A model generated the notes under the pieces. That model did no database searches. It saw only the letters and a list, made by a program, of their open reading frames with translations, and was not told where the DNA came from. Below, piece after piece: positions 8,493 through 15,632 of a stretch of 44,368 bases of DNA. The position numbers were made by a program, and so were the translations under genes. Source of the DNA: Planctomycetota bacterium. GTDB lineage: Bacteria > Planctomycetota > Planctomycetia > Gemmatales > Gemmataceae. Positions within the stretch are counted from its first letter, which is position 1, and every line of letters begins with the position of its first letter. Location: contig QWOS01000090.1 in assembly GCA_003669555.1 (NCBI GenBank), positions 1-44,368 on the forward strand. Reading direction: 5' to 3'.

Positions 8493-8719
8493 CGGAAGTC
8501 GACAACACCACTAAGCCTGTAGAGGAACGAACCGAACTGGCGAATGCACTTGAACTTCACCTGGTCGGCCCAAGTGAACAGCTTGATTTTCCTACCGAAG
8601 TTCTGTTTTTAGAGCAGACTTCTTATAAAAGTGCACAAAGATTTGCCAAAAAACACCTTGTGTTTTGCCATTTTTTCATTCCAGAGTTACTCCACAAATG
8701 TGAAACTTGCTCTAATTAA
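8489..8719 (+). pseudogene. Remnant of a third cassette gene (N-terminal fragment)
   Basis: Immediately after, and overlapping, the 375-aa gene a frame reads AEVDNTTKPVEERTELANAL, then ELHLVGPSEQLDFPTEVL, before becoming compositionally random and stopping at 8719. The block RTELANALELHLVGP resembles, from memory, the N-terminus of large proteins that begin ALRLDLVGP and continue with a WYLTGFLVP motif. That continuation is absent. The frame begins at ATA (8489-8491) with no normal start codon nearby. I read this as the truncated start of a formerly coupled large third gene. The similarity is inference, and chance is not excluded. Confidence 0.4.
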
Positions 8720-8889
8720 AATTCTCGTCGAATTGATAAAAATAAGGGATAATTGGTTTTGATTTTGTTAGTAGTTTTCGGGTTTTCGTTGTGGGGTTTG
8801 TGGCGGAATCGTGAGCCATATGGTGTTGGCTAATTGGGTGGTTCGATAGTAGTAAGATTAATATTATGTTAAGGAGGCATTTTTGAAAA
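8720..8889. other. AT-rich gap with promoter and RBS of next gene
   Basis: Strongly AT-rich spacer. AGGAGG at 8871-8876 precedes the ATG at 8890 by 13 nt, a slightly long spacing. The abrupt change of composition between here and the preceding cassette suggests that two different acquired segments meet. Confidence 0.45.
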
Positions 8890-9621
8890 ATGGCCGATAA
8901 TACAAAAAGACCACAAAATTTCTGTGCTAAATGTAGAAATTCCTGGTTTCCTAAAGGAAAAGATATTTCATTAAAATGCCCGAATTGTGGCAGCGCTGAA
9001 ACAGAGCTGGTTAATAATTTCAGCCCTGTCGTAAATACACCTGATAGGGCAGGAAATGGATTTAAATGGTTTCTTGTTCTTGGCCTGGTCTTTATTGCAG
9101 CCGCGTTTGTTGCCATAAATAATAAATCAAAAACAAATGCACCCGATGACAAAATCGTAATGGGTCAACCGGGTAAGGCTGGGGCTCCCGATGGCAAAAT
9201 CGTAACGGATCAACCTGGTAAAATAGTGATTCCCAACGATAAAACCGTCATAGCCCAACCTCAATTACAACCAGAGGATGTGCTCATAATTCAAACGCAA
9301 AAGGCAGCTAATGATAGCACGGCAAAGGAGCTTCCAGAAAAAAATGAGGTAATAAAACTTCAAGAAAATGTCTTGGCGATTAAAGCACAAATTGTGGAAA
9401 TGAACAAAGCAATGGGAGTGTTTACAAAGTCCGTTGCCGATGGAACCGAGCCTTTTAAAGGGGAGCGCTATTATTCCCGCATAAAAATCAAAAATGCGGT
9501 AAAAAAAATAAGCGACGCCATGCCATTGTTGCGAAAAATGCCAAACAGCGATGATATTTTGTCTCCAATTGAAGCTGATCTGAAAAAAGCACAGATTGTT
9601 TTATTGGAAAACAAGGAATAA
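8890..9621 (+). CDS. Zinc-ribbon single-pass membrane protein with 15-aa repeats
   Basis: 243 residues. The N-terminal zinc ribbon has C12-x2-C15 and C30-x2-C33. One membrane segment follows at about 58-77 (WFLVLGLVFIAAAFVA). Then come three tandem 15-residue units at about 84-128, each reading roughly (A/I)P-x-D/G-K-I/T-V-x-x-Q-P. The C-terminal half is Lys/Glu-rich and probably a coiled coil (ENVLAIKAQIVEMNKAMG). The ribbon would lie in the cytoplasm and the helical part outside, or the reverse; topology is not certain. No function is assignable. Codon use is strikingly A/T-rich (AAA, ATT, AAT) unlike the neighbours, a sign of transfer. Confidence 0.8.
   Translation: MADNTKRPQNFCAKCRNSWFPKGKDISLKCPNCGSAETELVNNFSPVVNTPDRAGNGFKWFLVLGLVFIAAAFVAINNKSKTNAPDDKIVMGQPGKAGAPDGKIVTDQPGKIVIPNDKTVIAQPQLQPEDVLIIQTQKAANDSTAKELPEKNEVIKLQENVLAIKAQIVEMNKAMGVFTKSVADGTEPFKGERYYSRIKIKNAVKKISDAMPLLRKMPNSDDILSPIEADLKKAQIVLLENKE
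9139..9273 (+). repeat. Three tandem 45-bp units in coding sequence
   Basis: Three in-frame 45-base units encode residues 84-128 of the zinc-ribbon membrane protein. Units 1 and 2 are closest (CCCGATG-CAAAATCGTAA core); unit 3 has drifted but keeps the P-N-D-K-T-V...Q-P pattern. A small tandem duplication extended the linker after the membrane segment. Confidence 0.7.
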
Positions 9622-9659
9622 TCTGGGTCGAGTGGGGCGGCCGCGTTTTTTTGGTTGAT

Positions 9660-9675
9660 TTTACCTGCAGGTAAA
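9660..9675. repeat. Perfect 16-bp palindrome
   Basis: TTTACCTGCAGGTAAA lies 38 bases after the stop of the zinc-ribbon gene. Its 12-bp core TACCTGCAGGTA recurs at 15610-15621. It might be an operator-type site, but two copies are not enough to argue for a regulator. Confidence 0.5.
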
Positions 9676-9751
9676 TCCCAGTCTTCATTCTCGACTGGTG
9701 AAATGAAAGCCAAGGTACTGTTGCGTCGGGAGTTTAGGGGCCATCCCCATA

Positions 9752-9787
9752 GGCTTTACCCGTCGAATATGGGTGAAGCCGTTTTGC
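9752..9787 (+). terminator. Hairpin, weak terminator candidate
   Basis: GGCTTTACCC and GGGTGAAGCC form a 10-bp stem (one G-U pair) around a 9-nt loop, followed by GTTTTGC. The T-tract is short, so termination for the gene ending at 9621 is only a possibility. Confidence 0.35.
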
Positions 9788-9850
9788 AGACTGCGCCAAG
9801 ACCTGTACCCTGGTTACGCAAGCCGTTTCAATAGAACGACTTGGGAAAAT

Positions 9851-9923
9851 TAGCGACGGGTGGATTTGAACCACCGACCTTGGCCTTATGAAGACCCTGC
9901 TCTAACCCCTGAGCTACGCCGCC
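9851..9923 (-). tRNA. tRNA-Met (CAT), elongator type
   Basis: A 73-nt cloverleaf folds on the minus strand: 7-bp acceptor stem (GGCGGCG with CGTCGCT, two G-U pairs), D arm GCTC/GAGC with an 8-nt loop, anticodon loop TTCATAA with CAT on plus-strand positions 9888-9890, variable loop AGGTC, and T arm GGTGG-TTCAAAT-CCACC. Discriminator A; CCA is not encoded. The anticodon stem has a G27-A43 mismatch at its outer pair. A CAT anticodon could also belong to tRNA-Ile2 (lysidine-modified), but the GGCGGCG acceptor favours elongator Met. Its 3' end faces the AT-rich island. Confidence 0.9.
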
Positions 9924-9974
9924 TGATTTTTTAAATGGTACATTGTGGGGCCGTTCACGGCAAGTTAACCCGGG

Positions 9975-12074
9975 CTACGGCGGCATGGAAATCGGGTGGA
10001 TTTCCAACCACACTGCGGCATCGTTCAGGGGCATGGGGGCGGGCCTGAGCCAGCGCCTGAGGGTGCGGATTTCCAGATCTGCCCAGCTATTGGCGGGCAA
10101 TTCCAGCTCCAGGCTAGTGCTGAGTTGGTGATTCTGGAACAACAATTCGCCGCCCACCACACCCTGCAGAATCAGACCGCCTGGCAAGGTGGCGCCCTCT
10201 TCGGCCCGTAGCACCAGGCGATGGCGGGCTGCAGGGCCGGGGTTGTGCAGGCGTACGGCACCACTGCCTCGTATTCGCAGGCTGAGGCGGGTGGGGTCAC
10301 CCAGCGGCTCGAGCAACACGCCGTGGAGGAGAACCAGCAAGGGCGGGCAGGGAGGTGCGGCAGGCAGATTGTGGGCGGTTCTCAGGTCGTACCAGACCCG
10401 TTTGACCCCAGCGGCTTCCACCGGTTCTGCCAGATGCCGGGCAAGGGCGCTTCGCAAAGCATCCCATTTCTGGGCTGGGTAGCCCCTGGTGTCCACCCAG
10501 AGTCCATCCATGTCTTGGGCGGTCAGTTCGGCCAGCATCTGCGGGACAGGCAGGCCTGCCACCCAGCGCTGCCAGGCATCAGCCGGGGTGTTCATCATGC
10601 CCCCGGCACTGAAAGTCTGCCCGGGTGCATGAAGGACCGCCGCCAGGTGGCCGTAGCCGTCCATTGTGCCTGGGGGAATGCCCTCGGGGTAGCCGTGCCA
10701 AGGTAATTGGAAATGCTTGCCCCCTTCAGGGTAAGCCTGGGTAATAGCTTGGCCCAGGTCGCCCAGGGCTGCCCATTCCGCAACCCGCCGGGAAGGGCTC
10801 GCCGCTTCTGGCTTGATGAATTGATCTGCCAGCCCCACCAGCAGCCATACCGTCAGCCCAGCGAGGGCTTGCCAGCGCGCCAACGATTGGAGGGGAGGTA
10901 GCAAAGCCCAGGCGGTTAGTCCCAGGAATGCCAGAATCAGGCTCATGCGGCCGAGGACACGGATGCCCGGCACCACCCAGGCAGTGGCCGCACCCAGGCC
11001 ACCCGTCATGGCATAGGCCAGGCAAACCAGGGTCACAAATCCCAGGGCTTCCAGCGGCCCGGAACCCGTGCGGGTAACCAGGGCCAGCAGCCCCAAAAGC
11101 AGACCGGCGCAGGCCGTGACACCCAGATAGCTCGCTTCGGCTTCCTGGAGGGGCCGGTGGGAGCCCATGTATTCGGCCCGGAATAGCCCCAGGCCGCTCA
11201 GGTGCCCCTGGTGGGGCAGAGCCAGAGCCAGGGGCTGCAAGGAATACACTTCAGATTCGAGAGCCAGGCGGGCCCCCACCACCGGGTTGGCAGGTTCATG
11301 CCGGTCGGTCCAGAGTGCTGGCAGCCAGCCTGTACCCGCCGCCAGTCCCCCAGCCATGGCCAGCATGAGGGCCTGGGTGAGCGTCTTCCAGGTGCGGCCC
11401 AGCCAGCCAGCCCGACAGCCTGCCGCCAGTACCGCCACGCTGGCGAACCAGGCGGTGTAGAGGCCGGCCAGGCCACCCAGGAATGCCAGGGCAAACTCCC
11501 ATGGCAGGGGCAGCCAGCGATCGGGACCTTTGTTTTGCGCCAGCCTTAGCGCCGGCATCACCTGCCAGGGAGCCAAAAAGTAGCTGGCTAAAAAAAGGTG
11601 GTGGACTTCCTGAAAATGCCAGGGCAGGAAGGCAAACAGCAGGCCCAGCATAGCAGCGCGTGGCCAGGGGCAGCCCCCTAGATACCAGCAGGCTGTGGCG
11701 CTCCAGGTGGACAGGGTAAATCCTGCCACCAGATAGAGGTTGTAGCAGCATGCTGTCGGGCAGCCCATTTTTCCCAAACAGGACAGAATTCCCAGATGGA
11801 GCCAGTCGGCCCGGGGGAAGCCGGATAAATCCTGGATGCCCGGGAATCCCAGGCGTGGGTCGCCCAGATAGCCCAGCCCTCTGCCCATGGTGTCAATCCA
11901 TTGCAGCATCATCAGGCCATCGCCATCGTGGACTGCGGGTACGAGCCAACCGGTCTGGTGGATTCCCAGCCGCCAAATCGCCAAAAGGCAGGCAAAAAAA
12001 GCTAAACCAGCCCACCGTCCCCATCCCGGAAGGTGGTTGAAAAGTGAGGGTCGGGGTGAGTCCTGGCTTGTCAT
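9975..12074 (-). CDS. Polytopic membrane protein, GT-C/sugar-translocase-like
   Basis: 699 residues. The first ~430 hold roughly ten or more membrane helices; the last ~270 form a soluble, probably extracytoplasmic domain. An early exposed loop contains HDGDGLMMLQWIDTMGRG and a later one FLPWHFQEVHHLFLASYFLAPW. This layout (acidic residues in the first loop, an H-rich second loop) resembles GT-C type lipid-linked sugar transferases and the proteins annotated as sugar translocases. No definite family signature was found, so transfer of a sugar to an envelope acceptor is an inference. The ATG at 12074 lacks a clear Shine-Dalgarno. Divergent from the ABC transporter at 12238 across 163 bases that must hold both promoters. 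Confidence 0.75.
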   Translation of the reverse strand: MTSQDSPRPSLFNHLPGWGRWAGLAFFACLLAIWRLGIHQTGWLVPAVHDGDGLMMLQWIDTMGRGLGYLGDPRLGFPGIQDLSGFPRADWLHLGILSCLGKMGCPTACCYNLYLVAGFTLSTWSATACWYLGGCPWPRAAMLGLLFAFLPWHFQEVHHLFLASYFLAPWQVMPALRLAQNKGPDRWLPLPWEFALAFLGGLAGLYTAWFASVAVLAAGCRAGWLGRTWKTLTQALMLAMAGGLAAGTGWLPALWTDRHEPANPVVGARLALESEVYSLQPLALALPHQGHLSGLGLFRAEYMGSHRPLQEAEASYLGVTACAGLLLGLLALVTRTGSGPLEALGFVTLVCLAYAMTGGLGAATAWVVPGIRVLGRMSLILAFLGLTAWALLPPLQSLARWQALAGLTVWLLVGLADQFIKPEAASPSRRVAEWAALGDLGQAITQAYPEGGKHFQLPWHGYPEGIPPGTMDGYGHLAAVLHAPGQTFSAGGMMNTPADAWQRWVAGLPVPQMLAELTAQDMDGLWVDTRGYPAQKWDALRSALARHLAEPVEAAGVKRVWYDLRTAHNLPAAPPCPPLLVLLHGVLLEPLGDPTRLSLRIRGSGAVRLHNPGPAARHRLVLRAEEGATLPGGLILQGVVGGELLFQNHQLSTSLELELPANSWADLEIRTLRRWLRPAPMPLNDAAVWLEIHPISMPP

Positions 12075-12237
12075 GGTAATCAGGGTAATCCAGAGAAACG
12101 CGTTCGGTCAATCGAGGCGGTGGGAGCTAAGCGAAAAATCAGCCTGCAAGGATACTGATGGAGAAGGGTCTGAAGCACCGAAGATGAGAGAGTAGCGGTC
12201 CACTCGGACTGTAGCATTCTGGCCTGGGAGGCGTGCC

Positions 12238-13239
12238 GTGGCGGAAACCGCCTCGGAAGATCTGGTGGTTGAGACGACTCAGTTGACAAAGATTTATCAA
12301 AACCGCCAGATCGCCCTGAATGATGTGACCCTCAAATTGGAACGCGGCTGCGTTCTGGGTTTGTTGGGCAGCAATGGTGCGGGCAAGACCACACTCTTGC
12401 GCCTTGTCATTGGTCTGCACCACCCTACCGCAGGTTCGGTGAAGGTGTTTGGCCGTCCTATGGGCGCCAACACTGCAGACCTGCGGCGACGAATCGGCTA
12501 CATCCCCACCAATCCGCGCTTCCCGCGGGGGATGACCCCAATCACCTATCTCGATTATATGGCCAAGCTGTTTGGTTTGACGCGTAATGTCCGCAAGCCC
12601 AGGCTGGCCTCGCTCATTCGGGCGGTGGATCTGCTGGGGGCCAGTGCCAGCCCCATCAGTACCTTCTCCAGCGGCATGACCGCGCGTCTGGCCGTGGCCA
12701 CGAGTCTGATCAACGATCCCGATCTGCTGATCTGGGACGAACCGACCCATGGTCTCGATCCCGAGGCCAGGCGGAGCATGCTGGACCTGATCAAAAACCT
12801 GAGCAAGCAGAAAACCCTGATTGTTTCCAGTCACAATCTGGGGGATATCGACGAGGTCTGCAATCATGCAGCCGTGCTCAGCAATGGCCATCTGATCTAT
12901 TCGGGACCCTTGCAGGATTTGAAGGGCCGGATGCGGCGCAACCATTATGAACTGGACTTCGAGGGTGAACAGAAGACTATCGCCCGGGCGTTGCAGGCAA
13001 TCAAGACCATAGGGGAAGTGAAATACACTTCGCTGCAGCATCGCCGGCTCACGGTTCAATTGCAGGACGATGCGGTCGCAGCCCCGGTGCTGGCGCAGGT
13101 CCTGGCTGCGGTCCACGAGGCGAAGGTGGGTCTGGTCGGCGTGCGTAGCGTCGGCCAACAGACCGAGGAAGCGTATCTGGATTTGGTGGAGAAAGAGGAA
13201 CAGCGTGGCTTCACCCGCATCTATCGTCAAGCTGCCTAG
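12238..13239 (+). CDS. ABC transporter ATP-binding protein
   Basis: 333 residues from a GTG at 12238 with GGGAGG 7 nt upstream. Walker A G44-S-N-G-A-G-K50-T51, signature FSSGM (143-147, an SSGM variant of LSGGQ), Walker B LLIWDE (163-168), D-loop GLDP and H-loop SSHN are all in order. The Q-loop position, normally Gln, appears to be Thr91 (YIPTNP). A C-terminal extension of about 100 residues follows the ATPase core, as in ABC-2 type exporters. It works with the permease encoded by the overlapping next gene (35-nt overlap) to export an unidentified substrate. Confidence 0.9.
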   Translation: MAETASEDLVVETTQLTKIYQNRQIALNDVTLKLERGCVLGLLGSNGAGKTTLLRLVIGLHHPTAGSVKVFGRPMGANTADLRRRIGYIPTNPRFPRGMTPITYLDYMAKLFGLTRNVRKPRLASLIRAVDLLGASASPISTFSSGMTARLAVATSLINDPDLLIWDEPTHGLDPEARRSMLDLIKNLSKQKTLIVSSHNLGDIDEVCNHAAVLSNGHLIYSGPLQDLKGRMRRNHYELDFEGEQKTIARALQAIKTIGEVKYTSLQHRRLTVQLQDDAVAAPVLAQVLAAVHEAKVGLVGVRSVGQQTEEAYLDLVEKEEQRGFTRIYRQAA

Positions 13240-14035
13240 TCGCGGTGTTCCCGCGGCCCAGGTGGAGGAACCCCCATCCCAGGGGGGAGGCTCGTACCAG
13301 CCGTTCCTTCCCTATTGGGCGGTGCTTGAAAATGATTTCTTCCAGGTGCTTTACAGCTGGGTATTCCGGTTGTGGGTGCTGGTGATGGTGGCGGCGGGAA
13401 CCGGCTTCCTGCTCTATCGTGTGGGGGTGTACAAAGTTACCGGGGTGGTGCAACACGCATCGCACTTCCTGGCAGATCTCACCCAATGGACGGTGCTGGT
13501 GAGTGTTGCCCTGGTGGCAGTGCTGGCAGCCAGCAGTATCGCCGGTGAGCGTGGCAGCCTGGCCGATAGTGTGCTCAGTCGCGGGATCAGTCGCTTCCAG
13601 TATTATCTGGGCAAATGGCATGGTCGTCTCTTGTCGGTGCTGGCAACCCACCTGGCCTTGGGATTGGTTGGGCTGACCGCCGCCAAGATGTTCCTGCATG
13701 AGGATATTCATCTGGTGGGTGGCTTGGCTGCCCTGGGCATTTCGGCTGCCATGCTGGCGGTGGTGGTGTCGCTCGGTGTGATGGTCAGTGCCATGATTGT
13801 CAATTCGTTCGCTGCCATCGCTGTGCTGTGGGTGTTGCTGTATGGCGGCGGCATGCTGCTATCAAGCCTGCCAGTTGGCACCCCATCACCCGACTGGGCC
13901 TTGCAGCAGCTTCCCTATGTGCTGAAAGGGCAGTTTCATCTGGAGGTGTTGCACCGTGTGGTTGGCTGGTCGCTGGGAATCTCCATCGGTAGCGCTTTCA
14001 TCGGCATGACTTATTTTTCGCGCCGGGACATGTGA
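13205..14035 (+). CDS. ABC-2 type transporter permease
   Basis: 276 residues if begun at the GTG at 13205, which has AGAGGAA about 5 nt upstream; the frame is open further upstream but there encodes an Arg/Trp-rich shadow of the ATPase gene. About six membrane segments, the first near LYSWVFRLWVLVMVAAGTGF, and the motif ASSIAGERGSLADSVLSRGI after the second, which is typical of ABC-2/NosY-like permeases (the loop that contacts the ATPase). It overlaps the ATPase gene by 35 nt, so the two are co-translated and form one exporter. Substrate unknown. Confidence 0.85.
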   Translation: MASPASIVKLPSRGVPAAQVEEPPSQGGGSYQPFLPYWAVLENDFFQVLYSWVFRLWVLVMVAAGTGFLLYRVGVYKVTGVVQHASHFLADLTQWTVLVSVALVAVLAASSIAGERGSLADSVLSRGISRFQYYLGKWHGRLLSVLATHLALGLVGLTAAKMFLHEDIHLVGGLAALGISAAMLAVVVSLGVMVSAMIVNSFAAIAVLWVLLYGGGMLLSSLPVGTPSPDWALQQLPYVLKGQFHLEVLHRVVGWSLGISIGSAFIGMTYFSRRDM

Positions 14036-14060
14036 TTCGGGCGGATGAGCGCCGGGTAGT

Positions 14061-14094
14061 CGGCGGGATTGCTCCGCCGGTTTATCCTTTTTTC
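14061..14094 (+). terminator. Probable terminator of the ABC operon
   Basis: CGGCGG-GATTGCT-CCGCCG, a 6-bp GC stem with a 7-nt loop, is followed after GTTTATCC by TTTTTT. It sits 26 bases after the permease stop and before the convergent DUF1501 gene. Confidence 0.45.
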
Positions 14095-14162
14095 ATTTGG
14101 CTGAGCCGAATAAACAGCCATTTTTCATTTCGTTCACCCGGGTGGATGTCGCCGGTATCGGA

Positions 14163-15563
14163 TCAGGCCAGGATCGGTTTCACAACCACTCCGCTGACAT
14201 CCGTGAGGCGGAAGTCCCGACCCGCATGGCGGTAGGTGAGCTTCTCGTGGTTGAGCCCCAGCAGGTGCAGGATGGTGGCATGCAGATCGTGGACATGGAC
14301 GCGGTCGCGGATCGCGTCCCATCCGAATTCATCAGTTTCGCCGTGCGCCATACCACCCCGAACGCCGCCCCCTGCCAGCCACATGGTGAATCCGTAAGGG
14401 TGGTGGTCCCGCCCGTTGGTTCCCTCCGCCGCGGGCGTGCGGCCAAACTCGCCTCCCCAGATCACCAGCGTGTCTTCCAGCAGTCCCCGCGCCTGGAGGT
14501 CTTGCAGCAGGCCCGCAATGGGGCGATCGGTGGCGAGAGCGTTCTTCGTGTGTCCCCCCTTCAGGTCGCTGTGCTGGTCCCACGGCTGAAAGCCGCCACT
14601 GGTGTGGTACAACTGCACAAAACGTACCCCACGCTCAACCAGCCGGCGCGCCAGCAGACATTGGCGGCCAAAGGTGTCGGTCTCAGGCCGCCCAATGCCG
14701 TACAGGGCGCGTACCGGGTCGCTCTCCTTTGCCAGGTCAAAGGCATCAGGGGCCTGAGCCTGCATCCGGTAGGCAAGCTCGAATGATTCGATCCGGGCGG
14801 CGAGGCGACTGTCTGCGGAACGGATCGCCTGATGGAGGTCGTTGAGTTGGCGCAGGGCGTCGAGTTCCTGGCGCTGGCGATTGGGCGTGACCTGGTCATT
14901 CTTGAGATTGCGGATCGGCTTCATCATGTCTGACACAAAGGTGCCCTGGTGGGCTGCGGGCAAAAATGCTGCCCCGTACTGGCGACCTCCCTCGATGAGG
15001 GGACCGGGGCCAATGGCAATGTAGCCAGGCAGGTTCTGGTTCTCCGTCCCCAGGCCATAGGTCACCCATGAACCCAGGCTGGGGCGTGTGGCGACTCTTT
15101 CACCGGTGTTCATCTGCAGGCAGCCGCCGGGGTGGTTGACATCGTCGGCGACCATGCCGCGCAGGACGCAAAGCTTGTCGACCTGGGTGGCCACTTGCGG
15201 GAAGAGGTCACTGACTTCGAGGCCTGATTCTCCGTACTTCTGGAATTTCCAGGGGGACGCCAGCAGGTTCCGTTTCTGGCCGAGGTAAAGCTTGGGTGAC
15301 GGCTGACCATTCCGCCTGGTCAGCTCGGGTTTTGGGTCGAAAGTGTCTACCTGGGAGGGGCCGCCAGGCATAAAAAGAAAGATCACCCGCTTGGCCCGCG
15401 CCTTGAAATGCGGGCCGCGCGGCGCGAGCGGGTTTGCCGGTTCCCCAGCCTGGGTTCCCTCGGCCAGCAGGGCCGCCAGGGCCAGTGATCCAAACCCGGC
15501 CCCGCCACGCTGGAGCATTTGACGGCGATTGAGCCGATTCGTGCCTCGCAAATAGTTGTTCAT
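14163..15563 (-). CDS. DUF1501 protein (sulfatase-like fold), Tat-exported
   Basis: 466 residues. The start is well supported: GGAG lies about 9 nt before the ATG at 15563. The N-terminus NRLNRRQMLQRGG then a hydrophobic stretch (GSLALAALL) is a twin-arginine signal. The body is DUF1501: FLFMPGGPSQVDTFDPKP near residue 62, the central GRQCLLARRLVERGVRFVQL, and VIWGGEFGRTP towards the C-terminus, corresponding to the alkaline phosphatase/sulfatase-like metal site. Substrate unknown; these proteins are numerous in planctomycetes and nearly always pair with DUF1549/DUF1553 proteins, as here (69 bases downstream of that gene, same strand). Confidence 0.9.
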   Translation of the reverse strand: MNNYLRGTNRLNRRQMLQRGGAGFGSLALAALLAEGTQAGEPANPLAPRGPHFKARAKRVIFLFMPGGPSQVDTFDPKPELTRRNGQPSPKLYLGQKRNLLASPWKFQKYGESGLEVSDLFPQVATQVDKLCVLRGMVADDVNHPGGCLQMNTGERVATRPSLGSWVTYGLGTENQNLPGYIAIGPGPLIEGGRQYGAAFLPAAHQGTFVSDMMKPIRNLKNDQVTPNRQRQELDALRQLNDLHQAIRSADSRLAARIESFELAYRMQAQAPDAFDLAKESDPVRALYGIGRPETDTFGRQCLLARRLVERGVRFVQLYHTSGGFQPWDQHSDLKGGHTKNALATDRPIAGLLQDLQARGLLEDTLVIWGGEFGRTPAAEGTNGRDHHPYGFTMWLAGGGVRGGMAHGETDEFGWDAIRDRVHVHDLHATILHLLGLNHEKLTYRHAGRDFRLTDVSGVVVKPILA

Positions 15564-15609
15564 GAGTGATCGCTCCGTGGGAAGTCGGGCAGGCCGTTGG
15601 GTGCCCCGA

Positions 15610-15621
15610 TACCTGCAGGTA
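15610..15621. repeat. 12-bp palindrome TACCTGCAGGTA
   Basis: Second occurrence of the palindrome seen at 9660-9675, here in the 69-base gap between the DUF1549/DUF1553 and DUF1501 genes. Possibly a regulatory or processing site, or chance. Confidence 0.4.
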
Positions 15622-15632
15622 GATGGCTGCTA

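Noticed and set aside
9851..9923. Attachment-site repeat of the tRNA 3' end at 6000-6800
   Set aside because: No stretch there matches the tRNA 3' part beyond a few bases.
12139..13230. 363-codon minus-strand frame opposite the ABC ATPase
   Set aside because: The plus strand carries all ABC motifs in this region; the opposite frame is a shadow.
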